Positions 1 to 5,895 of a stretch of 9,304 nucleotides of DNA are shown here, piece after piece. Location: NCBI GenBank assembly GCA_903885885.1, contig CAISKJ010001143.1, forward strand, positions 1-9,304, written 5' to 3'. This stretch comes from an uncultured delta proteobacterium. Lineage in GTDB: Bacteria; Myxococcota_A; Polyangia; Polyangiales; Ga0077539. The notes below the pieces were generated by a model. That model saw nothing but the letters and a program-made list of their open reading frames with translations, did no database searches and had not been told where the DNA came from. Each line of letters opens with the position of its first letter. Within the stretch, counting starts at the first letter, position 1. The translations under genes and the position numbers were made by a program.

Positions 1-2
1 CC

Positions 3-644
3 TCACGCGCCCGCGCGCACCGCCGTCGCGCGCTCGATGCGGTGCATGAGAAAGAGGCGCGTGGCCCCCTTGTCGAGGTCGTCGCACACGAGGCGCGTCT
101 CGGCCCGATCCATCACCACCTTGCGAATGCGCACGCGGCGCTGCGACACCACGCCGTCGGCGGCGCGGTACGTCATCGCGAGCACGCGCTGTTCGAACCA
201 CGCGTCTTCGACGGCCTTGCGCACCGCCGGGAGCACCGCCACCGCGGGGACGCCCACGAACTCGAGCTCGCGCAGGTGCCCGAGCAGCTCGCGCTGCGCC
301 GAGGCGCCGAGGGCCGCGCGCACCTTCTCGGCCGCCGCGTCGAGGGTGGCCGCGAAGGGCACCACGCGCATCTGCGCGAGCCACGCCGCGGCGCTCACCA
401 ACACCGCGGCCTCGCGGGCCGTGAAGTTCACCGACGGCACCGTGTAGCTCCGGTCGAGGGCGTAGCCGCCGCCGCGGCCGCGCTCGGCGCCGATGGGGAG
501 CGAGGCCGCGCGCAGCGTCGCGAGGTCGCGGTACATGGTGCGGAGCGTGACGCCGAAGCGGTCGGCGAGGGCCTCGGCCGTGACGCCCGTGCGGCGGGCG
601 CGGAGGTGTTCGGCGATGGCCATCAGACGCTCGGCGCGGCGCAT
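3..644 (-). CDS. YafY-type HTH/WYL-domain transcriptional regulator
   Basis: Predicted DNA-binding regulator of the YafY/DeoR-like WYL family, 213 aa. Residues 1-60 form an N-terminal winged helix-turn-helix of the usual kind (start MRRAERLMAIAEHLR, then VTAEALADRFGVTLRTMYRDL), and a GGGYALDRSY wing follows. The C-terminal half ends in a WYL-like domain: an LAMTYRAADG strand and a closing LFLMHRIERA that matches the usual FRLDRI segment. The W-Y-L signature itself is degenerate (RLVCDD in its place), so ligand sensing may differ from canonical members. The frame stays open to 719, but the family start is the ATG at 644, and the longer form would run through the divergent promoter. There is no clear Shine-Dalgarno site; a -10-like TACGCT lies just upstream, so the mRNA may be leaderless. 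It is divergent from the GST-like gene at 733, the usual arrangement for a regulator and its target. The family call is firm; the target is inferred. Confidence 0.92.
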   Translation of the reverse strand: MRRAERLMAIAEHLRARRTGVTAEALADRFGVTLRTMYRDLATLRAASLPIGAERGRGGGYALDRSYTVPSVNFTAREAAVLVSAAAWLAQMRVVPFAATLDAAAEKVRAALGASAQRELLGHLRELEFVGVPAVAVLPAVRKAVEDAWFEQRVLAMTYRAADGVVSQRRVRIRKVVMDRAETRLVCDDLDKGATRLFLMHRIERATAVRAGA

Positions 645-664
645 CGCGCGAGCGTACCAGAAAC

Positions 665-686
665 CTGACACAAGGCTGACAGTGAC
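665..686. promoter_or_regulatory. Candidate operator: CTGACA direct repeat spaced 11 bp
   Basis: CTGACA occurs at 665-670 and again at 676-681, exactly 11 bp apart, and a third TGAC follows at 683-686. The repeat lies in the 88-bp region between the divergent WYL regulator (start 644) and the GST-like gene (start 733). Same-face direct repeats between a regulator and a divergent gene suggest a binding site for that regulator. The repeat is seen directly; its function is inferred. Confidence 0.45.
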
Positions 687-732
687 GCCCTGGTAGACAG
701 CGTTCACACCGCCTCGCACAGGGAGTCACCGC

Positions 733-1473
733 ATGAAGAACGCACCCGCCTCGCAGCCCTCGCTCGTGCTCTGTGAGCTCGGCGCCACCGACGTCGCCGG
801 CCTCGAGAGCATGTCGCCCTTCTGCCTCAAGACGCACCGCACCCTGAAGCTCGCGGGGCTGCGCTACACGTCGCGCCACGCCGATCGCCCCGACGCGCAC
901 CGGGCCTACAACGCCACGGGGCAGGTGCCCGTGCTGCTCGTCGACGGCCGCCCCGTGGCCGACTCGAGCGCCATCGTGCGCGAGGCCGTGGGGCTCGCCC
1001 CGGGCGCCCTCGACCGCGGCCTCGACGCGCGCGCCCTCGCCGAGGCGTGGCTGTGGGAGGAGCTCGCCGACACCGCGCTCAACGGCTTCTTCGTGGCCGC
1101 GCGCTGGGCCGACGACGCCAACTGGCCCGCGGTGCGCGACGCCTATTTCGCGGCGATGCCGGCGCCCGTGCGCGCCGTCGTGCCCGCGCTCCTGCGGCGC
1201 AACGTGCTCGCCGCGCTGCGCGCGCGCGACGTGTGGCGGGCCGGCCCCGACGCGTGCTGGGCGCGCTTCGAAGCCCTCCTCGACCGCCTCGACGCGCGCG
1301 CCCCCGCCGCGGGCTACTGGCTCGGCGCGGCGCCCACCTTCGCCGACGTGGCGCTCTTCGCCCAGCTCCACGGCCTCCGCAACCGATACACCGCGCGGCA
1401 GGCGTCGATGGTCGCCGCGCGCCCGTCGCTCGTCGCCTGGCTCGACCGCGTCGACGCGGCAACGCGCGCCTGA
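733..1473 (+). CDS. Glutathione S-transferase / metaxin-like family protein
   Basis: Cytoplasmic GST-fold protein of 246 aa. The N-terminal thioredoxin-like domain carries SPFCLKTHR (residues 28-36, in the place of the catalytic Ser/Cys), GQVPVL with the cis-Pro at 66, and DSSAI (77-81) where GSTs bind the glutathione gamma-glutamyl group. The C-terminal all-helical domain contains LGAAPTFADVALFAQL, the conserved N-capping region of GSTs. The SPFCxK motif and N-terminal extension resemble the metaxin / failed-axon-connections (Faxc-like) branch found in many bacteria more than classical GSTs, so the substrate is unknown. The start is supported by GGGAG at 721-725, seven bases before the ATG. 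It is divergent from the WYL regulator at 644, which probably controls it. The fold is confident; catalytic activity on glutathione is not shown. Confidence 0.85.
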   Translation: MKNAPASQPSLVLCELGATDVAGLESMSPFCLKTHRTLKLAGLRYTSRHADRPDAHRAYNATGQVPVLLVDGRPVADSSAIVREAVGLAPGALDRGLDARALAEAWLWEELADTALNGFFVAARWADDANWPAVRDAYFAAMPAPVRAVVPALLRRNVLAALRARDVWRAGPDACWARFEALLDRLDARAPAAGYWLGAAPTFADVALFAQLHGLRNRYTARQASMVAARPSLVAWLDRVDAATRA

Positions 1474-1502
1474 GACTCGATCGGGGCCTCCCACTCGTGC
1501 GA

Positions 1503-1508
1503 TAGAGT
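1503..1508 (+). promoter_or_regulatory. Possible -10 element (TAGAGT)
   Basis: TAGAGT, preceded by GCGA, lies 37 bases before the ATG at 1546, in the 72-bp gap after the GST-like gene. It fits a TAnnnT -10 box, but no recognisable -35 sits at the usual distance. Weak support. Confidence 0.2.
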
Positions 1509-1532
1509 CGCCGTCACCGATTCAACTTCGAT

Positions 1533-1537
1533 GGAGG
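1533..1537 (+). promoter_or_regulatory. Ribosome binding site GGAGG that fixes the start of the Kazal-like lipoprotein
   Basis: GGAGG lies eight bases before the ATG at 1546. The in-frame upstream ATG at 1531 would place this site inside the coding region, and the lipoprotein signal peptide begins naturally at 1546, so 1546 is the start. Confidence 0.75.
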
Positions 1538-1545
1538 CCCTTGCC

Positions 1546-2253
1546 ATGATTCCTTCGTTCCGCGCCGCTGCTCTCCTCGCCTCGTCGGTCGCGCTGCTCG
1601 CCGCGTGCGGCACCGACCCGACGCCCGCCCCCGCCGACGCCCCCGAAGACACCGCCGTCGATGTCGCCGCCGACATTGCGCCGGTCGACTCCGCCGTCGA
1701 CGCCCCCTCGATCGACGCCGCCGCCGACGTGAGCGCCCCCGATGTCGCGCCCGACACGAGCGCCCCCGACGCCGCGCGCGACGTCACGCCCGCCGACGTG
1801 ACCCTCGCCGACGTCACGCGCGTCGACGTGTCGCCCGCCGACGTCACCTCCGCCGATGTGCCCGGCGACACGCAGGTCTCGCGCGACGTACCCACCACCG
1901 GGGCCACCTGCGGGACGCGCGGCACCGGCTCCTGCGCGGCGGGCCTCTACTGCAACTTCCCCATCTCCGCCGCATGCGGAACCTTCGACGCCGGCGGCAC
2001 CTGCGCGGCCATTCCGACGATCTGCACGCGCGAGCTCAACCCCGTGTGCGGCTGCGACGGCATGGACTACGGCAACCCCTGCGAGGCCGCGCGCCAGGGC
2101 GTCGCCGTGCGCAGCATGGGCGCCTGCGCCGCGGCCGACGCGGGCGCCGCCGACTGCCGCACGCTCGGGTGCTCGTCGACCAGCACCTGCATGCCCTGCC
2201 GCGGCGTCGGCGGCCTCGTCTACGCGTGCATCCCGATGGGCGCCGCCTGCTGA
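1546..2253 (+). CDS. Surface lipoprotein with Asp-rich pentapeptide linker and Kazal-like Cys-rich domain
   Basis: Predicted lipoprotein of 235 aa. Residues 1-20 are a signal peptide ending in the lipobox LAAC (18-21), so Cys21 should be lipidated. Residues 24-118 are a low-complexity Asp/Ala/Pro/Val linker that includes six tandem five-residue units of the form DVTxA (79-108). Residues 122-235 hold 16 cysteines. Within them CTRELNPVCGCDGMDYGNPC (160-179) and the following C194 match the Kazal-type PVCGxDGxxYxNxC pattern, with Asp where most Kazal domains have Thr before the Tyr. Such Kazal-like lipoproteins are common in myxobacteria; protease inhibition is possible but unproven, and the domain may simply be a disulfide-rich binding module. 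The start at 1546 is set by GGAGG at 1533. The stop codon is 10 bp from the stop of the convergent glyoxalase gene. Confidence 0.88.
   Translation: MIPSFRAAALLASSVALLAACGTDPTPAPADAPEDTAVDVAADIAPVDSAVDAPSIDAAADVSAPDVAPDTSAPDAARDVTPADVTLADVTRVDVSPADVTSADVPGDTQVSRDVPTTGATCGTRGTGSCAAGLYCNFPISAACGTFDAGGTCAAIPTICTRELNPVCGCDGMDYGNPCEAARQGVAVRSMGACAAADAGAADCRTLGCSSTSTCMPCRGVGGLVYACIPMGAAC
1780..1869 (+). repeat. 15-bp tandem repeat, six units, encoding DVTxA pentapeptides
   Basis: Six successive 15-bp units encode DVTPA, DVTLA, DVTRV, DVSPA, DVTSA and DVPGD in the linker of the Kazal-like lipoprotein. Unit length is constant and the sequence is degenerate, as expected for an extended acidic spacer that grows and shrinks by slippage or unequal recombination. 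Confidence 0.8.
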
Positions 2254-2263
2254 CCCGCCCCCG

Positions 2264-2668
2264 TCACGCGCCCTGCGCGACGGGCTTCTTCTTCTCGATG
2301 AATTCGATCTTGTAGCCGTCGGGGTCTTCGACGAAGGCGATCACCGTCGTGCCGTGCTTCATCGGGCCCGCGGGGCGCGTCACCTTGCCCCCTTTGGCGG
2401 CCACGGCGGCGCACGCGGCGTAGGCGTCGTCGACCTCGACGGCGATGTGGCCGTAGGCCTCGCCGAGCTCGTAGCGCTCGACGCCCCAGTTGTGCGTGAG
2501 CTCGATCACGGCCTCGCTCGCCTCGGGGCCGTAGCCCACAAAGGCCAGCGTGAAGCGCCCCTCGGGGTGCTCGCTCCGCCGCAGGAGCTGCATGCCCAGA
2601 ACGTCAGTGTAGAACGCGAGCGAGCGGTCGAGGTCGCCGACGCGCAGCATGGTGTGAAGCAGCCTCAT
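2264..2668 (-). CDS. gloA: Lactoylglutathione lyase (glyoxalase I)
   Basis: Cytoplasmic enzyme that isomerises the methylglyoxal-glutathione hemithioacetal to S-lactoylglutathione. The product is 134 aa, the size of Escherichia coli GloA, and matches it along its length: start MRLLHTMLRVGDL, then FVGYGPE, AVIELTHNWGV, AYGHIAVEVDD and TTVIAFVEDPDGYKIEFIE. The four metal ligands of the family are all present: His5, Glu56, His74 and Glu122. The short loops and this length point to the small Ni/Co-type bacterial class rather than the Zn-type. The frame could begin at a TTG at 2680, but the family start is the ATG at 2668. AGGAGG lies 14 bases before that ATG, farther than usual. It follows the GDT1-like gene on the same strand after 54 bp, so the two may be cotranscribed. 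Confidence 0.96.
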   Translation of the reverse strand: MRLLHTMLRVGDLDRSLAFYTDVLGMQLLRRSEHPEGRFTLAFVGYGPEASEAVIELTHNWGVERYELGEAYGHIAVEVDDAYAACAAVAAKGGKVTRPAGPMKHGTTVIAFVEDPDGYKIEFIEKKKPVAQGA

Positions 2669-2722
2669 GGTTGGTCTCAAAGCCTCCTGCGCGGGGGCTT
2701 CGCACGGGGCGGGCCGCCCTGT

Positions 2723-3007
2723 CTACGCTGCGCCGGCCCGCGTCTGCCACAGCGACACGGCCCCCAGCACGATGAAGAGCACCGCGGCGCCGCGGCGCAG
2801 GGCCAGGGGGTTGACCACGCGGGTGATCGCGTCGGCCGCCACCACCGCGAGGGCCGTGGTGCACACCAGCGCGAGCGAGGCCCCCGCGAACACGGTGAGG
2901 CGCCCCCGCGAGCCCGCCGCGAGGCCGAGCGCGGCGAGCTGGGTCTTGTCGCCGAGCTCGGCGACGAACACGGTCACGAAGGCGGTGGCGAAGAGCTTCC
3001 AGTCCAT
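2723..3007 (-). CDS. Half-size TMEM165/GDT1 (UPF0016) family membrane transporter
   Basis: Small integral membrane protein of 94 aa with about three hydrophobic segments (roughly residues 5-16, 38-60 and 70-88). Residues 17-22 are ELGDKT, the E-x-G-D-K/R-T/S motif that defines the UPF0016/GDT1 family of Mn2+/Ca2+ transporters. Full-length members carry two copies of this motif in inverted halves. This protein has one copy, so it should work as a homodimer or with a partner half; no second half is visible in the window. The likely role is manganese or calcium export, by family knowledge only. The start codon ATG at 3007 has no strong ribosome binding site. The gene precedes glyoxalase I on the same strand and is divergent from the amidohydrolase at 3178. 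I see no yybP-ykoY-like riboswitch in the 170-bp upstream gap. Confidence 0.88.
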   Translation of the reverse strand: MDWKLFATAFVTVFVAELGDKTQLAALGLAAGSRGRLTVFAGASLALVCTTALAVVAADAITRVVNPLALRRGAAVLFIVLGAVSLWQTRAGAA

Positions 3008-3177
3008 GGTGCGGTGCCGCCGGTGATGCCACGGCGACGCCGCGCGTCACAAGCGCGCCCCGTGGCTTTCGCTATTTTCACGGGTGTGGCCGCGGTCGGG
3101 GGCGCGCGCGAATGCGCGCGGGCGGGCAGTATCGAGATTGAAAAGTGGTGCGGGCCCGTGGTGAGACTGGCGCGCGC

Positions 3178-4435
3178 ATGAAGCTCCTCGTCCGCGGCGG
3201 CACGCTCGTCACCTGCGACCCCTCGAACCGCGTCTTCGAGGGCGACGTGCTCGTGGTCGATGGGCGCATCCGCGCGCTCGGGCCCGACGCGCGCCGCGAG
3301 GCCACGGGGCTCGTGCAGGTGCTCGACGCCCGCGGCTGCGCGGTGATGCCCGGCATGGTGCAGGCCCACGTGCACCTCTGCCAGACGCTGTTTCGCGGCA
3401 TGGCCGACGACCTGCCGCTGCTCAGCTGGCTCCGCGAGCGCATCTGGCCCCTCGAGGCCGCCCACGACGCCGCATCGCTGCGCGCGAGCGCCGACCTCGG
3501 GCTCGTCGAGCTCGTGCGCGGCGGCACCACCACCGTGCTCGACATGGGCACCGTGCACCACCACGACGCGGTGTTCGAAGCGCTGCGCGACGCGGGCCTC
3601 CGAGCCGTCTCGGGCAAAACCATGATGGACGCCGGCGACGCCGTGCCCGCCGGCCTGCGCGAGCGCACCGACGAGAGCCTGCGCGAGAGCGACGCCCTCT
3701 GCCAGCGGTGGCACGGGTCGCACGGCGGCCGCCTGCGCTACGCGTACTCGCCGCGCTTCATCCTCTCGTGCACGAAGCGCCTCCTGCGCGGCGTGGCAGG
3801 GCGGGCGAGGGAGCTCGGCGCGATGATCCACACGCACGCCGCCGAGCACCCCGACGAGCGCGAGGCCGTGCGCGCGCAGATGGGCGGCGACGACGTCGAC
3901 GTGCTCGCCGACCTCGGCATCGCGGGCCCCGACGTGCTGCTCGCCCACGGCGTGCAGCTCACGCCCGCGCAGCGGCGCCGCCTCGCGCGCGAGGGCACGC
4001 GCGTGTGCCACTGCCCCCAGCGCCAACCTCAAGCTCGGCTCGGGCATCGCGAAGGTCACGCAGCTGCGCCGCGCGGGCGTCGTGGTGGCCCTCGGCGCCG
4101 ACGGCCCGCCGTGCAACAACAACCTCGACGCGTGGGTCGAGATGCGCCACGCGGCGCTCCTCGCCAAGCGCTTCGGCGACCCGACGGCGCTGCCCGCCCG
4201 CGAGGTGCTGCGCATGGCCACCATCGACGGCGCGCACTGCGAGCCCGGCGGCGGCCCCGAGGCGCGCCTCGTGTACGCGGCGCAGGCCTCCGACGTGCGG
4301 CACACCGTGGTCGACGGCCAGGTGCTCATGCAGTTTCGCGCGCTGCGCACGCTCGACGAGGCCGCCGTGCTCGGCCGCGCGCGCGCCGAGGCGCGCAAGG
4401 TGGCGGGCCGCGCGGGCCTCGCCGTCGCGCCCTGA
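3178..4435 (+). pseudogene. Frameshifted amidohydrolase (SAH/MTA deaminase or ATZ/TRZ-type)
   Basis: The sequence encodes an amidohydrolase of the type that deaminates S-adenosylhomocysteine, methylthioadenosine or guanine-like substrates. The N-terminal part has the metal motif QAHVHLCQTLFRG (His64, His66), GGTTTVLDMGTVHHHD, THAAEH (His218, His220) and LLAHGVQL (His257). After RVCHCP the frame breaks: a run of five C at 4014-4018 has one base more than the expected HCPSANLKLGSG reading needs. In the other frame the protein continues with LGADGPPCNNNLD (metal Asp, 4100-4102), EVLRMATIDGA and VYAAQASDVRHTVVDG, ending at the TGA at 4433. The joined product would be 418 aa. Family members are normally longer: the stretch after ATIDGA that usually carries the ALGLxxxxGSLxxGKxADLVVxD region is missing, apparently by an in-frame deletion of about 30 codons. 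The gene is probably decaying, unless the frameshift is a sequencing error. It is 26 bp upstream of tldD. Confidence 0.87.
4014..4018 (+). other. C5 homopolymer at the amidohydrolase frameshift
   Basis: Four C would give the uninterrupted reading TGC CCC AGC GCC AAC (C-P-S-A-N), the conserved HCPSxNxK motif of the family. The fifth C shifts translation and removes the metal-binding Asp and the C-terminus. The run is in a conserved catalytic segment, so the intended frame is clear on both sides. Confidence 0.85.
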
Positions 4436-4461
4436 ACGGTCCCCGCGAGAGAGTTTCCCCG

Positions 4462-5895
4462 ATGCTGCACACTGCGACGTCACTGTTTCACTCGCTGCGC
4501 TGCGACGGCAGCTTCTGGTCGCTGCGCCTCGTCGACGAGCGCTCCGAGTCGCTCGCGGTGCGCCGCGACGTCCCACAGCCCGCCTCGCGCGCGCGCGACC
4601 GCGGGGCCATGGTCACGGTGTACGCCGACGGCGGCGCGGGCTACGCCGCCACAAGCGACGTGAGCGTCGCGGGCGTGCAGGCCGCGCTCGACCGCGCCGC
4701 GCGCTGGGCGCGCTCCACCGCGTCGCGCAGCGTGATCGATTTTCGCGCCGTCGAAATGCCCGCCAGCCGAGGGGATTTCGAGTCTCCCGGCGTCGACGTG
4801 CCGTGGCCCCGCGCGCGCTGGTACGAGGTCCTCGCGGCCGAGTCGCGCGCCGCGCGCGTCGACGCCGCCGTGGTCGACTGGGAGGCGAGCATCGAGCTGC
4901 GCACCGCCGAGCACGTGTACCTCACGAGCCACGGGGCGCAGGTGCGCCAGCGGTATCGCTTCGTCATGCCGGGGCTCTCGGCGACGGCCAACGCGGGCGC
5001 CGTCACGCAGACGCGCACGCTCCGCGGCGGGCGCGGGGTGTGTCAGCAGGGCGGCGTCGAGGTGCTCGCGCGCTTCGGCTTCGAGGGCGCCGGGCGCCAG
5101 GTCGGCGAAGAGGCCGTCGCGCTCCTCGCGGCCCCCGAGTGCCCCACCGGTCGCATGAACGTGCTCCTCATGCCCGACCAGATGATCTTGCAGATCCACG
5201 AGTCCATCGGGCACCCGCTCGAGCTCGACCGCATCCTCGGCGACGAGCGCAATTTCGCGGGCACGAGCTTCGTCACGCCCGACATGTTCGGCGCCTACCG
5301 CTACGGCTCCGACCTCCTCGACGTCACCTTCGACCCGACGCGCCCCGAGGAGTTCGCGAGCTACGGCTTCGACGACGACGGCACCCCCGCCGAGCGCGCC
5401 TACGTCATTCGCAAGGGCATCCTCGAGCGCCCCCTCGGGGGACTGCTCTCGCAGCGCCGCGCCTCGATGCCCGGCGTCGCCAACGCGCGCGCCGACAACT
5501 GGAACCGCCCGCCCATCGACCGCATGGCCAACCTCAACCTCGAGGCCGGCGACGCCAGCTTCGACGAGCTCGTGCGCACGGTGCAAAACGGCGTGCTCAT
5601 GGCCACCAACAGCTCGTGGTCCATCGACGACTCGCGCAACAAGTTTCAGTTCGGCTGCGAGTACGGGCGCCTCATCGAAGACGGCAAGCTCACCCGCGTG
5701 GTGCGCAACCCCAACTACCGCGGCGTGTCCGCGAGCTTCTGGCGCAGCCTCTTGCGCGTCGGCAACGACGCGACGCGCGAGGTGCTCGGCACGCCCTACT
5801 GCGGCAAGGGCGAGCCCGCGCAGGTGATCCGCGTGGGCCACGCCTCGCCCGCGTGCGTGTTCGGCGACGTCGAAGTCTTCGGGGGAGAAGCCTGA
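4462..5895 (+). CDS. tldD: TldD-family metalloprotease subunit
   Basis: Catalytic subunit of the TldD/TldE (PmbA) metalloprotease, a cytoplasmic heteromeric peptidase that cleaves small or unfolded peptides such as the CcdA antitoxin and the microcin B17 leader. The product is 477 aa, close to the 481 of E. coli TldD. Residues 246-251 are HESIGH, the HExxxH zinc motif, followed by PLELDRILGDERNFAGTSFV. Cys447 in YCGKGEP corresponds to the Cys that completes the zinc site near the C-terminus of TldD. The ATG at 4462 has GAGAGAG at 4447-4453, eight bases upstream. The reading frame is open far upstream, back to 3145, only because of the amidohydrolase frameshift; that extension is not part of TldD. 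It overlaps the downstream tldE by one base (TGATG). The TldD assignment is firm; the natural substrate is unknown. Confidence 0.95.
   Translation: MLHTATSLFHSLRCDGSFWSLRLVDERSESLAVRRDVPQPASRARDRGAMVTVYADGGAGYAATSDVSVAGVQAALDRAARWARSTASRSVIDFRAVEMPASRGDFESPGVDVPWPRARWYEVLAAESRAARVDAAVVDWEASIELRTAEHVYLTSHGAQVRQRYRFVMPGLSATANAGAVTQTRTLRGGRGVCQQGGVEVLARFGFEGAGRQVGEEAVALLAAPECPTGRMNVLLMPDQMILQIHESIGHPLELDRILGDERNFAGTSFVTPDMFGAYRYGSDLLDVTFDPTRPEEFASYGFDDDGTPAERAYVIRKGILERPLGGLLSQRRASMPGVANARADNWNRPPIDRMANLNLEAGDASFDELVRTVQNGVLMATNSSWSIDDSRNKFQFGCEYGRLIEDGKLTRVVRNPNYRGVSASFWRSLLRVGNDATREVLGTPYCGKGEPAQVIRVGHASPACVFGDVEVFGGEA

Larger units (their letters stand above)
1484..1540. repeat. 8-bp inverted repeat that includes the ribosome binding site of the Kazal-like lipoprotein gene
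   Basis: GGGCCTCC at 1484-1491 is the exact reverse complement of GGAGGCCC at 1533-1540, and one further G-T pair (1483/1541) could extend it. The right arm contains the GGAGG ribosome binding site of the gene that starts at 1546. In mRNA reading through from the GST-like gene the two arms could pair and hide that site. Eight-base matches are easy to find by chance at this GC content. Confidence 0.3.

Noticed and set aside
2254..2263. Bidirectional terminator between the convergent lipoprotein and gloA genes
   Set aside because: Only 10 bp separate the two stop codons, and no hairpin with T-runs is present there or just inside the genes.
2707..2719. GGGCG-GGC-CGCCC hairpin just after the GDT1-like stop
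   Set aside because: Short stem, three-base loop and no T-run in the direction of transcription; not enough for a terminator between the GDT1-like gene and gloA.
3103..3120. CGCGCGC-GAAT-GCGCGCG hairpin upstream of the amidohydrolase
   Set aside because: Seven-base GC alternation is expected often at this base composition, and no T-run follows, so it is not a convincing terminator or regulatory stem.
3008..3177. Possible manganese (yybP-ykoY) riboswitch upstream of the GDT1-like gene
   Set aside because: Looked for because such transporters are often controlled this way; the conserved loops are not recognisable in the 170-bp region.
4436..4461. Short RiPP-like precursor peptide next to tldD
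   Set aside because: The gap is 26 bp, and no short frame with a leader/core pattern and a ribosome binding site is visible there or in the 121-bp gap after tldE.
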